A stretch of 16,029 nucleotides of DNA from an uncultured Verrucomicrobiota bacterium (GTDB lineage Bacteria; Verrucomicrobiota; Verrucomicrobiia; Chthoniobacterales; SZAS-18). Positions 1 through 8,098 of the stretch are shown piece by piece (the stretch's first letter is position 1; every line of letters starts with the position of its first letter). A program made the translations under genes and the position numbers. The notes below the pieces were generated by a model, which saw only the letters and a program-made list of their open reading frames with translations, was not told the origin of the DNA and did not search any database. Location: NCBI GenBank assembly GCA_937873255.1, contig CALMVM010000607.1, forward strand, positions 1 through 16,029. Reading direction: 5' to 3'.

Positions 1-828
1 CAGCCACGCCGCCCACCCGAACGCCCCCAGATGGTTGTACGTGTACTCGGTGGAAAGCGCGGACTCGCCCGGATAGAGCGCTGGGTTCAACGCACGCAAG
101 TCGTCACGCAACGCCCGCGACGCCCGGCCGAATTGAAACGTGTTACCCTCCTCGTACGCCCCGATGGCTTCGCGCACGCGGCCCAACACCGCTTCGGCGC
201 GTTCCTTGCCGTAGGGCTTGGCGAGATCGGCGGGTGTCAGCCACGCGCGGCTGTCCTCGGCGGTCGCCGCCGGCGGCGGGGCGACCAGGAAAATCTCGCC
301 GCTGAGCATCCGTCCGAAAAGCGTCAGCCGGCCGGTGACGTTCTCGACCTCCTGCTGCTCGTGGCTGAGCTGGATATCGCCGCCACGCGCGCGACGTTCC
401 TGAATCTGGCGGGCCATTGCCTGCAAGGCGGGCAGGTTCGTCAGTTGCTCGAAGGAAAAACGTTTCTTTTCCGCGTCGAGGCCGAGCTGCTGGATCAGCG
501 GCCGGTAGTTGATGAGGACGAGCGGTTCCTTTTTCCAGTCGTGGGTGTCGCTGGAAAGCACCGAAAGCAGGAAATCGTTCGGATGCCACACCCGGCCGGT
601 GGCGTCCTTGTAGATATCCATGCCCATGAACGAACCGCCCGTCAGCCGCAGCAGCGCGTCGTGGGCGAACGTGTCGAGCGGTTTGCGGCGGCCCTCATCC
701 TGCACGGCGAGGAGGCTCCACTGTTTGAAATCGCTCTCCTGCAACGCGGCGCGCGCGGCGGCCGGAGTCAGGGAGATGAGCACGGAAAGCAGCGCGAACA
801 GGCTGCGGCGGAGGAAATCGGGTTTCAT
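1..828 (-). CDS. Cytochrome c biogenesis protein, CcsA/ResC type (N-terminal part, runs off window)
   Basis: This is an open minus-strand frame of 276 codons from an ATG at 828 to the window edge with no stop, so only the N-terminal part is visible. Seen: a hydrophobic export or anchor segment at about residues 8-29 (FALLSVLISLTPAAARA), then a soluble stretch with the motif VQDEGRRKPLDTFA at residues 42-55, and finally YTYNHLGAFGWAAWL at the edge, which looks like the start of the first membrane helix. Known: large fused CcsA-type heme-handling proteins of system II cytochrome c maturation in several non-proteobacterial phyla have an extracytoplasmic N-terminal region with a 'QD.GR..P..T' motif before the multi-helix CcsA core with its WWD heme site. 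That core would lie outside the window, so the assignment rests on the N-terminal motif. The gene follows dcd after 73 bases. A long plus-strand frame over the same DNA (31-921) is judged a GC-rich shadow. Confidence 0.72.
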   Translation of the reverse strand, partial: MKPDFLRRSLFALLSVLISLTPAAARAALQESDFKQWSLLAVQDEGRRKPLDTFAHDALLRLTGGSFMGMDIYKDATGRVWHPNDFLLSVLSSDTHDWKKEPLVLINYRPLIQQLGLDAEKKRFSFEQLTNLPALQAMARQIQERRARGGDIQLSHEQQEVENVTGRLTLFGRMLSGEIFLVAPPPAATAEDSRAWLTPADLAKPYGKERAEAVLGRVREAIGAYEEGNTFQFGRASRALRDDLRALNPALYPGESALSTEYTYNHLGAFGWAAWL

Positions 829-857
829 GTCGACGGGCACTACGATAGTTCGGAATC

Positions 858-873
858 GGGATTCTCCAATCCC
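858..873. other. Small intergenic hairpin between dcd and the cytochrome c biogenesis gene
   Basis: GGGATT (858-863), the tetraloop CTCC and AATCCC (868-873) form a perfect 6-bp stem. A second copy of the right arm (AATCCCG, 875-881) can pair instead with CGGGATT at 857-863. It lies in the 73-base gap between dcd and the downstream gene. No T-run follows on either strand, so a role as terminator is not supported. It may be an mRNA processing or stability element, or chance. Confidence 0.25.
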
Positions 874-901
874 AAATCCCGTCCGCCACGCGTCCGCGTC
901 C

Positions 902-1522
902 TCACATCCTCGGCACGGTGATGCCGCGCTGCTTCATGTACTTGCCCGCGCGGTCGGCGTACGACACCTCGCAAACGCTCACCCCTTCGAGAAAGAGGAC
1001 CTGCGCCAACCCCTCGTTGGCGTATATCTTGGCCGGCAGCGGCGTCGTGTTGGAAATTTCGAGGGTCACGTGCCCCTCCCATTCCGGCTCGAAGGGCGTG
1101 ACGTTGACGATGATCCCGCACCGCGCGTAGGTCGATTTGCCCAGGCAAATAGTCAGGATGTTGCGCGGGATGCGGAAATATTCCACCGAACGCGCCAGCG
1201 CGAAGGAATTCGGCGGGACGATGCAAACGTCCGTCGTCAGGTCCACGAAGCTCTTTTCGTCAAAGTGCTTGGGATCGACCACGGTGTTGAAGACGTTGGT
1301 GAACACCTTGAACTCGTCGCTGACGCGCAGGTCGTACCCGTAAGAACTCAACCCGTAGGAAATCAGCGAGGTCGGCCGGACGGCGGCCGGCGCGCCGTCG
1401 TCGGGTGGGGAAGTGACGGGCGGTTCGTCGTCGCGGCGGCGGATTTGACGGTCGGCGAACGGCTCGATCATGCCGTGCTCCAGCGCCATTTTGCGAATCC
1501 AGGTATCGGGCTGCACTCCCAT
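902..1522 (-). CDS. dcd: dCTP deaminase
   Basis: The 206-residue product deaminates dCTP to dUTP in the cytosol, feeding dUTPase and thymidylate synthesis. Seen: [10 protein letters not shown] at about residues 128-137 (the nucleotide-binding G-[RK]-S-x3-R motif), [19 protein letters not shown] at 141-159 with the expected catalytic glutamate at E155, and the C-terminal phosphate-lid type end [18 protein letters not shown]. The sequence follows the alphaproteobacterial/verrucomicrobial subtype that begins 'PD.WI..MA..HGMIEPF' and continues '[11 protein letters not shown]'. Odd: between PFADRQI (21-27) and ISYGLSS (54-60) there is a charged and proline-rich segment (residues 28-53) about 18-20 residues longer than I expect for this subtype. 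The ATG at 1522 is supported by that conserved N-terminus. The gene sits 47 bases behind the unknown exported protein upstream. Confidence 0.97.
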   Translation of the reverse strand: MGVQPDTWIRKMALEHGMIEPFADRQIRRRDDEPPVTSPPDDGAPAAVRPTSLISYGLSSYGYDLRVSDEFKVFTNVFNTVVDPKHFDEKSFVDLTTDVCIVPPNSFALARSVEYFRIPRNILTICLGKSTYARCGIIVNVTPFEPEWEGHVTLEISNTTPLPAKIYANEGLAQVLFLEGVSVCEVSYADRAGKYMKQRGITVPRM

Positions 1523-1569
1523 GGCCGCCCATCAAAGCGCGCCGCCCGCCGGCTGGCAAGCCCGGGGTT

Positions 1570-2226
1570 TTAGAGGGCGTTGATCGAATCCGCGATGTCC
1601 CCGACCACCTTGGCACCGGCGTCGCCGAGCAGTTTGTCGCTCCGGCCGCGCGCCACGAGCATGAAATACTTCCCCTCGACGGGGGCCAGAAAGAAGAAAA
1701 TAAAACTCGTCGGCACCGCTCCGATCTTGCCGTCGACCACTTGGATCTGGCAGTCGAGCCCCGAGGAAAGTTTGCCGTTCGTGACCGGGTGGATCTTGAC
1801 GGCAGTCATCTTGGCGTTGGCGAGCGTTTCCCTGACCTGCGCGTCCAGGTAGAAGCGGGCCTGTTCCACCGTGGCGAAGTCGCCCCCCCGGCCGAAGACC
1901 GCCGAGTAGCCGGCCTGCGCGTCGGTGGGCACGCAGAGCAGCTTGCCGCTGCCCTTCTCGTACGTGCCGTTCCATTTCGCGGGCAGGGTGATGCTCACGA
2001 GCGGGTGGTCGGCCGGATACTCGTAAGGTCGCGGACCGCCGGGCACGGGCGTCGGGGTGCCGTTCACGCCGAACGCCAGCGCGAGCGTTCGTGGCAAGAG
2101 AAGGTCCTGCGCGCGACCGCTCGCCGTCCAACCGGGCAGCGCCGACAACAGGCCGAACGCGGCGACCACGCGGATCGTCCGGCATGCAAACAGGCGAATC
2201 CTCATGAAACCGAAACGACGCCGCAT
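1570..2226 (-). CDS. Exported protein of unknown function
   Basis: I do not recognise this 218-residue protein. Seen: a basic start and hydrophobic core (VVAAFGLLSALPGW) ending near ASGRAQ at residue 40 look like a signal peptide. A second ATG at codon 8 (position 2205) would give a more usual signal-peptide length. The mature part has no cysteine pair or repeat. It has a strand-rich C-terminal half (GLDCQIQVVDGKIGAVPTS, then IFFFLAPVEGKYFMLVARG) followed by a final helix (AKVVGDIADSI). This layout recalls the PsbP/DUF1795-like fold, but that is an impression only. The gene begins 6 bases after the stop of the intact TPR gene, with GCGGAG directly against the ATG, so the two are probably translated from one mRNA. 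Its role may be linked to the exported TPR proteins, which is inference from position. Confidence 0.8.
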   Translation of the reverse strand: MRRRFGFMRIRLFACRTIRVVAAFGLLSALPGWTASGRAQDLLLPRTLALAFGVNGTPTPVPGGPRPYEYPADHPLVSITLPAKWNGTYEKGSGKLLCVPTDAQAGYSAVFGRGGDFATVEQARFYLDAQVRETLANAKMTAVKIHPVTNGKLSSGLDCQIQVVDGKIGAVPTSFIFFFLAPVEGKYFMLVARGRSDKLLGDAGAKVVGDIADSINAL

Positions 2227-2232
2227 CTCCGC

Positions 2233-3447
2233 TCACTCCGCAGGCGTTGGCGACGGCGAAGGCGACGGAGAAGCCGATGGCGCGGCCGGCGCGGGCAGCA
2301 ATCCCTTCAGGAACGCCTCCCCGCGCGCGAGTTCCGGGCTGGTCACCCCCGCCTCGCGCAAATCCGCGAGGTCCTGGAGCGCGATCTGCACGCCGTTGCG
2401 CCCCCACGAACCGCGCTTGTCCTTGTCCTGCACGTAGATGCTCTTTGCCCAATCGAAATGTCCGCCGAGCAGGTAGGCGTGCGCGAGGTTGAGATGCACC
2501 CATAACTGGTCGCCGTCGATGCTCAACGCCTTGAGCCCGGCATCGCGGGCCTCCTCGACCTTGCCGGCGAACAGGCGCGTCCAGGAGGCGGTGCCATACG
2601 CGTAGAGGTTGTCCGGCTTGAGCGCGATGGCGTCTGTGAGATCGGCCTCCGAGCGGTCGTATAATTTTTGCCCGGCGAGGGCGACGGCGCGGTTGCGCAG
2701 GGCGTCGTAGCGGGTCTTCTGGTTTTCCTCGCCGTCTTCTTCGGTGGTGCGCAGGACCTCGTTGAAGATTTCCTCCGCCTCCTTCCAACGCTTGAGGTCC
2801 ATGAGGCATTCCGCGCGCGCGTTGGTGGTGGACTGGCCGGCTTTTTCGGCCTGCTCGTAGTCGTTGAGGGCGTCTTCCAGGCGTCCGATGGTGTGCTCGG
2901 CAATGGCGCGGTTGTACAATTCCATGCCGTGATAGCCGGTCTGCTCCGGGTCGTGCTCGATGACCTTGGTGAAATCGGCGATGGCCTTGTCGCACTGGTC
3001 GCTCTGGGCGTACGCGCAACCGCGCCAATGGTAGAGATCGGTGTTTTCGGGTTCGAGCCGGATGGCGGCGTCGAAGTCCTTGATGGCCTCGGCATAGCGT
3101 TTCGCGTTGAACCGGCCGACGCCGCGCGCCAGTAGCGGCCCGGCGGAGCGCGGGGCGGCGGCGACGGCGTGATCCGTGTCCGCCTCGGCGAGGTCGGGCA
3201 GGTGCAATTGGCGGTAGACCGAGGCGCGGCTGTAGAGTGCCTTCCAGTTGTGCGGATCGGCGGCAACGGCCTCGCTGTACGCCTCGACGGCCTCGTCCAG
3301 CTTGCCGTCCTTGAGGAGTTGGTCGGCGCGTTTCAGGATGTCGCTGGCATCCCGCGTTGCCCGCTCAATGGCCGGGGCGGGAGAGAAGGGCCACAGCAGG
3401 ACCAACAGCGCGGCGGCAAAAGCTGGAAGGGCGGGGCGGATCGTCAT
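2233..3447 (-). CDS. Exported TPR-repeat protein (intact copy)
   Basis: A 404-residue protein from ATG at 3447; an in-frame upstream ATG at 3486 would add 13 residues before the signal peptide and is less likely. Seen: a signal peptide (MTIRPALPAFAAALLVLLWPF, ending near APA), then about nine consecutive helix-turn-helix TPR units covering most of the protein, such as the one ending YSEAVAADPHN and the one ending FDAAIRLEPEN. The tail is Ser-Pro-Ala rich (PSASPSPSPSPTPAE). TPR arrays are protein-binding scaffolds, and the signal peptide puts this one outside the cytoplasm. The partner cannot be told from sequence. A paralogue lies directly upstream in the same orientation. TATGAT at 3459-3454 sits 6 bases before the ATG and could be the -10 box of a near-leaderless transcript, but no good -35 is visible. 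The repeat content is clear; the biological role is unknown. Confidence 0.92.
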   Translation of the reverse strand: MTIRPALPAFAAALLVLLWPFSPAPAIERATRDASDILKRADQLLKDGKLDEAVEAYSEAVAADPHNWKALYSRASVYRQLHLPDLAEADTDHAVAAAPRSAGPLLARGVGRFNAKRYAEAIKDFDAAIRLEPENTDLYHWRGCAYAQSDQCDKAIADFTKVIEHDPEQTGYHGMELYNRAIAEHTIGRLEDALNDYEQAEKAGQSTTNARAECLMDLKRWKEAEEIFNEVLRTTEEDGEENQKTRYDALRNRAVALAGQKLYDRSEADLTDAIALKPDNLYAYGTASWTRLFAGKVEEARDAGLKALSIDGDQLWVHLNLAHAYLLGGHFDWAKSIYVQDKDKRGSWGRNGVQIALQDLADLREAGVTSPELARGEAFLKGLLPAPAAPSASPSPSPSPTPAE

Positions 3448-3518
3448 GACCGCATCATACGACAAAACCCACCGTTGGAGGATCAAAATTCGTTTGCCCT
3501 CGGCTACTCGCGCGGAAC

Positions 3519-4798
3519 TTACGGCGACGTACCGGCTACGGGCGGGGGCGGCGGGGGTGAAACCATGCTCTGGCGCAGCACCTCTTCCATCCGGGTGACG
3601 TTCGGGTCGTTGACACCGTGTACACGAAGCTCCGCGAAGTCATTCAGCGCTCGTTGCGCGCGGGTCTTCAGCCCCTCCTCCGGCCTGCCGCCGTCCGCCA
3701 AGTAGATGCTGCGCGCCCATTCGAAACGCCCTTCCCGCAGGTAGACGTGGGCGAGGTTGACCCTGATCCAAACCTGGGTCTTGTCCAAATTCAAACCCCC
3801 GAGTCCGGCCTCGCGCGCTTCGTTAAACTCGCCGGTGACCGTCCGCACCCACGTCGCGACGCCATAAGCGCGCGGGTTGTTGGGGCGCATCTTGATCGCT
3901 GCGTCGAGATCGGCCTCGGCACCATCGTAGTCCTTCAGGTGCAGGCGGGCGAGCGCGCGGTCAAACAACGCCGCGTATTCAGGCACATCCTCGTTGCCGG
4001 CCGGATTTTGGCTGGGGCGTCGCCATCCGTGTTCTGGTAGCGGAAGAACCCGGACGAGCCGTTCCCGGATGCGTCGTCCGCGTCGGTGCGCACGATACGG
4101 TCGTAGATTTCCTTCGCCTCCTTCCAGCGTCCGAGTCGCGCGAGGCATTCGCCGTGCTCCGGCTGCGCCGGGAGGCCATCGCTCTCCGAGTGCTCGAAGT
4201 CCGTCAAGGCCTCCTTGTAATGCTTCAGATCGGACTGGAGTTGCGCGAGACTGAAGTAGATCGAAGCCCTTTGAGCATGAGGAAAATCTTCCCTCCCACC
4301 TTCCTTGTCGGGGTCGAGTTCGATCACGCGCGCGTAGTCGGCCACAGCCAACTCTTTTTGACCGAGCAGGCTGTGGACGAAGGCGCGTTCTTCGTAGTGG
4401 CCCACGCTGGCAGGATCGAGTCGGATGACGACATCCATGTCGCGGAGTTCCTCGACAAAACGCCGCTTTGCGTGGTGGTTGCGAGCGCGTTTCCGCCACG
4501 CGTAGGCGGAGCCCGGCGCGGCTTGAACGGCAAGGTCGTAGTCTGCATCCGCCAGTTCGGGTAACCTCAGCCGGTCGTAAAGAGTCGCGCGGGCGAAAAG
4601 GGGATTCGGGTCACGGGGATCTTGCCGGATCGCTTCCGTGTAGGCGTCGATGGCTTCCTCGTTCCGCCCCCTCCCATCCAATCGCTTGGCCTCTTCTATC
4701 GCTTCGGTATTATCCTGATTCGCTGACTCTGCGGGTTCGCGCGAAAATGCGAGGATCAACACGATTCCAACGGCGGCGCGCATCAATCGGGAGAGCAT
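3519..4798 (-). pseudogene. Exported TPR-repeat protein, paralogue broken by a one-base frameshift
   Basis: From ATG at 4798 the frame gives a signal peptide ([13 protein letters not shown], ending near AES) and about six TPR units like those of the neighbouring gene. It then passes FRYQNTDGDAPAKIRPA, leaves the homologous frame and stops at 3935. The missing C-terminal half continues without a gap in the -1 frame (GNEDVPEYAALFDRALARLH onward) to a TAA at 3519. There it matches the intact paralogue closely: VWIRVNLAHVYLREGRFEWA here against LWVHLNLAHAYLLGGHFDWA there. One extra base in the A4 run (4006-4009 on plus) or the C4 run (4014-4017) restores one protein of about 425 residues with a proline-rich tail (SPPPPPPVAGTSP). 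No canonical slippery heptamer is visible. It is either a recent inactivating deletion or a homopolymer error in the assembly. It lies 71 bases upstream of the intact copy, which suggests a tandem duplication. Confidence 0.85.
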
Positions 4799-4822
4799 GG
4801 AGCGAGCTTAAACCGACCCTTC

Positions 4823-7462
4823 GTGGACCGGAAAGCCATTCGTGATGGATTCGCGCCAAACCTCGCTCGCCACCCGCCGTCCGCGCATCTACGTTGCTCT
4901 GTGCCGCTCACCCTCTACGACCTGCTGCCGCGCGCGACGGATGTGCCGACCAACGACTTCCTGCTCGGCCGCTTCCTCGAATACGTCGCCGGCCGCTCGC
5001 TCGAACTCTACCCCGCGCAGGAAGCCGCCATCCTGGAACTCTTCGAGGAAAAAAACGTCATCCTCAACACCCCCACCGGCTCCGGCAAATCGCTCGTCGC
5101 CGCCGCGTTGCAATTCAAGGCGCTCGCGCAGGGCCGCCGCTCGGTCTACACCTGCCCGATCAAGGCGCTGGTCAACGAAAAATGGCTCGCGCTGTGCCGC
5201 GAGTTCGGCCCGCAAAACGTCGGGCTTTGCACGGGCGACGCCACGGTCAACCAGGGCGCGCCGATCCTGTGCTGCACGGCCGAAATCCTCGCCAACGTGG
5301 CGTTGCGCGAGGGTTCGCGCGCGGACGTGCGCGACGTGATCCTCGACGAGTTCCACTACTACGCCGACCGCGAGCGCGGCGGGGCGTGGCAGATCCCGCT
5401 GCTCACGTTGCCGCAGGCGCGCTTCCTCCTCATGTCGGCGACGCTCGGGGACACGGCGTTTTTCGAGGAAGAACTAACATCGCTCACGCAACGCGAGACG
5501 ATCACCGTGCGCGCGACCGAACGGCCCGTGCCGCTGGAATATAGTTACTCCGAGACTCCGCTCGCGCAGACATTAGAAGGCCTCGTCACCGGCGACAAGG
5601 GGCCGGTGTACGTCGTCCATTTTACGCAGGCGGCGGCGGCCGAGAGCGCGCAGGCATTCACCAGCATCAACGTCAGCAGTAGGGACGAGAAGGCGGCGAT
5701 TGCCCGCGCGCTGGAAGGCTTCCGGTTCGCCAGCCCGTACGGATCGGAGCTGAAACGCTGGCTGCGCCACGGCATCGGCCTGCACCACGCCGGATTGCTG
5801 CCGAAATACCGCGTGCTGGTCGAGCAACTCGCGCAGCAGGGATTGTTGAAAGTCATCTGCGGCACGGACACGCTCGGCGTCGGGATCAACGTGCCGATCC
5901 GCACCGTGCTCTTCACGCGGCTGTGCAAGTACGATGGACAAAAAACGGCGATCCTGAGCGCGCGTGATTTCCACCAGATCGGCGGGCGCGCGGGTCGGAA
6001 GGGCTATGACAACATTGGGTATGTCGTCGCGCAGGCTCCCGAGCATGTCATCGAAAATCTCCAGCTCGAACAAAAGGCCAACGGCAAGAAATTCGTGCGC
6101 CGCAAACCACCCGAAAAAGGTTATGTGCCGTGGGACAAGACGACCTTTACGCGTCTGATCTCCGCGCCGCCCGAGCGTCTCCAACCGCAACTTCAGATCA
6201 CCCACGGCACGCTGCTCAATGTCCTCAGCCGCACGCACGAGGACGGCTGCCGCGCGATGCAACGTCTCATCCGCGCCAGCCACGATCCCGCGAAAACCAA
6301 GCGAACGAACTTCCGCCGCGCGTGGCAACTGTTCCGCTCGCTGGTGGAGCGCAAGATCGTGGAGTTCGTCCCGCGCGATGCGAACGGCGTGAAGCTGCGG
6401 CTCAACGTCGGGTTGCAGGAGGATTTTTCGATGAACCACGCGCTGTCGCTGTACGTCCACGACACGCTCGAAGTCATGGACCCGCAAGCACCGGACTATG
6501 CGCTCGTGGTTCTAACATTGGTCGAGTCGATATTAGAAGACCCGGACCTGATCCTGCACCGACAACTGGCAAAGCTCAAAACGCAAGCCGTCGCGCAGAT
6601 GAAGGTCGACGGCGTCGAGTACGACGAACGCATGGAGCGTCTCGAACTACTCGAACCCCCCAAGCCCAACCGCGAATTCATCTACAGCACCTTCAATCGC
6701 TTCGCCGGGATACATCCGTGGGTCGGTCAGGAAAACATCCACATCAAGTCCATCGCGCGCGAGATGTACGAGGAATTCCGCTCGTTCGCCGACTACATCA
6801 AGATCTACGAACTCCAACGCGCCGAGGGCCTGCTCCTGCGCCACCTGACGAGCGTTTACAAAGCCCTTTCGCAGACCGTCCCCGACGCCGCCAAGAACGA
6901 CGCCCTGCGCGAGATCGAACTCTACCTGGGCGCGTTGGTCCGCCAGGTGGACAGCAGCCTGCTCGACGAATGGCGGCGGATGCAGGACCCCGACTACCGT
7001 CCAACGCTCGGCGAGGAACCGGAAGTGCGCCCGCCCGGCTGGGAGGAAGCGCAAAAGGACATTACGCGAGACAAGGAGGTGTTCACGGCGCTGGTGCGCA
7101 ACACAATCTTCGCGTTCCTGCGTGCATTATCCATCGGTGATTACCCGGCCGCGCTGACGGCGTTGGGCGAATCCCCCGCCGGGCAAGACGAATCGTGGAC
7201 CACCGAGCGTCTGCGCGCCGCCTTCGACGGATTCCTCGCCGCGCGCGGCCGCATGAGGCTCGATCCCGAGGCGCGCAACCGTCGGCACACCTACGTCGTC
7301 TCCAACGACGAGGACAAAAACCGCTGGCTCGTGCAGCAGATGCTCGTCGATCCCGACGAGGCCAACGACTGGACGGCGGAGTTCGACCTGGACCTCGCCC
7401 TTTCGCGCGAGCGCGGCGAACCGGCGATGCGCCTGCGCCGGCTCGGGCCCTTGACGGAATGA
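4823..7462 (+). CDS. SKI2-like DExH-box helicase with DUF3516-type C-terminus
   Basis: This 879-residue superfamily 2 helicase carries all expected motifs. These are NTPTGSGKS (residues 82-90, Walker A), [10 protein letters not shown] (111-120, Ia), [14 protein letters not shown] (173-186, motif II as DEFH), MSATLGD (204-210, III), [10 protein letters not shown] (318-327), [13 protein letters not shown] (346-358, V) and [10 protein letters not shown] (385-394, VI). The last three are typical of the Ski2/Mtr4/HelY group, which unwinds RNA or DNA with ATP. The C-terminal half (about 430-879) is helix-rich and fits the DUF3516 region found on bacterial members. Substrate and pathway are unknown. 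The GTG at 4823 is only 24 bases from the divergent TPR gene and codes an odd 26-residue leader. An in-frame GTG at 4901 (giving [10 protein letters not shown]) would leave about 100 bases for two promoters and may be the true start. Neither start has a clear ribosome-binding site. Confidence 0.95.
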   Translation: MDRKAIRDGFAPNLARHPPSAHLRCSVPLTLYDLLPRATDVPTNDFLLGRFLEYVAGRSLELYPAQEAAILELFEEKNVILNTPTGSGKSLVAAALQFKALAQGRRSVYTCPIKALVNEKWLALCREFGPQNVGLCTGDATVNQGAPILCCTAEILANVALREGSRADVRDVILDEFHYYADRERGGAWQIPLLTLPQARFLLMSATLGDTAFFEEELTSLTQRETITVRATERPVPLEYSYSETPLAQTLEGLVTGDKGPVYVVHFTQAAAAESAQAFTSINVSSRDEKAAIARALEGFRFASPYGSELKRWLRHGIGLHHAGLLPKYRVLVEQLAQQGLLKVICGTDTLGVGINVPIRTVLFTRLCKYDGQKTAILSARDFHQIGGRAGRKGYDNIGYVVAQAPEHVIENLQLEQKANGKKFVRRKPPEKGYVPWDKTTFTRLISAPPERLQPQLQITHGTLLNVLSRTHEDGCRAMQRLIRASHDPAKTKRTNFRRAWQLFRSLVERKIVEFVPRDANGVKLRLNVGLQEDFSMNHALSLYVHDTLEVMDPQAPDYALVVLTLVESILEDPDLILHRQLAKLKTQAVAQMKVDGVEYDERMERLELLEPPKPNREFIYSTFNRFAGIHPWVGQENIHIKSIAREMYEEFRSFADYIKIYELQRAEGLLLRHLTSVYKALSQTVPDAAKNDALREIELYLGALVRQVDSSLLDEWRRMQDPDYRPTLGEEPEVRPPGWEEAQKDITRDKEVFTALVRNTIFAFLRALSIGDYPAALTALGESPAGQDESWTTERLRAAFDGFLAARGRMRLDPEARNRRHTYVVSNDEDKNRWLVQQMLVDPDEANDWTAEFDLDLALSRERGEPAMRLRRLGPLTE

Positions 7463-7518
7463 TTTAACGCAATTCGGATGAACGTTTTGTTGTAGAGGAA
7501 GGTCTGACACGAACCCTT

Positions 7519-8082
7519 ATGAACCGACTCAAGTCCACTCTCACGATCATCAGCGCCGCCCTTTTGTGTTCCACGACGCCGCTCTTGGCGCAGCAAAAAC
7601 GCACCAGCCCGCACGAGACGGTCAGCGCGAACATCGACGGCAGCCTCGTTACGGTTGTCTACGGCCGCCCCTTCACGAAGGACCCCAAGAGCGGCGAGGC
7701 GCGCAAGATCTGGGGCGGCCTCGTGCCGTTCGGCCAGGTGTGGCGTCTGGGCGCGGACGAGGCGACGCTGCTCGTCACTGCCAAGCCGCTCGACATCGCC
7801 GGCACGACGATCCCGGCCGGCGCGTACGAACTCTTCATGCTGCCTGCGGAAAACGGCGCGTCCAAGCTCATCGTCAACAAGAAGCTCGGCGAATGGGGTG
7901 CCTACACGTATGACGACAAGCAGGACCTCGCGCGCCTCGATCTCAAGCAGGAAGCGGCCTCGTTGGCTCCCGATCAATTCACCATCGCCATCGATAAAGG
8001 CGACAAAGGCAGTGGCGCCGGGACGCTGAAGTTCGCCTGGGCCGACGCGATGTATTCGCTGCCGTTCACGCTGAAGAAATAA
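7519..8082 (+). CDS. Exported DUF2911-family protein
   Basis: This 187-residue protein has a clear signal peptide (residues 1-24, cut near PLLA-QQK). The family signature follows: SPHETVSANIDGSLVTVVYG at about 31-50, then RPFTKDPKSGEARKIWGGLV, then PFGQVWRLGADEATLL at 70-85. DUF2911 proteins are exported, small and beta-rich, and no reaction has been assigned to the family that I know of. The ATG is supported by the signal peptide. AGAGGAAGG at about 7495-7503 is purine-rich but 15-16 bases upstream, too far for an ideal ribosome-binding site. The gene stands 56 bases after the helicase and 16 bases before the PIG-L gene, so it could be the first gene of the plus-strand run ending with bshA. 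A functional tie to that run is only positional. Confidence 0.93.
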   Translation: MNRLKSTLTIISAALLCSTTPLLAQQKRTSPHETVSANIDGSLVTVVYGRPFTKDPKSGEARKIWGGLVPFGQVWRLGADEATLLVTAKPLDIAGTTIPAGAYELFMLPAENGASKLIVNKKLGEWGAYTYDDKQDLARLDLKQEAASLAPDQFTIAIDKGDKGSGAGTLKFAWADAMYSLPFTLKK

Positions 8083-8098
8083 CGCGTCGCGTTACCGG

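Noticed and set aside
31..921. Plus-strand open frame of 296 codons over the cytochrome c biogenesis gene
   Set aside because: It has no recognisable domain, is rich in Arg/Ala/Gly shadow composition, and the opposite-strand frame has a signal peptide and family motif.
1532..3028. Minus-strand open frame of 498 codons overlapping the TPR gene and the exported unknown protein
   Set aside because: Composition is Arg/Gly/Pro-rich with no domain, and it crosses two real genes in another frame of the same strand.
3995..4017. Programmed -1 ribosomal frameshift in the TPR gene
   Set aside because: No X-XXY-YYZ slippery heptamer in the right frame and no obvious downstream pseudoknot; a plain deletion or sequencing error explains it more simply.
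5573..6487. Minus-strand frame of 304 codons inside the helicase gene
   Set aside because: Antisense to well-conserved helicase motifs V and VI; shadow of GC-rich coding DNA.
5571..6540. Two near-identical strings ending ATTAGAAG with rare TTA leucine codons in the helicase (about 5571 and 6530)
   Set aside because: Both lie in coding sequence and encode Leu-Glu in unrelated contexts; two copies are not enough to call a repeat or a site.
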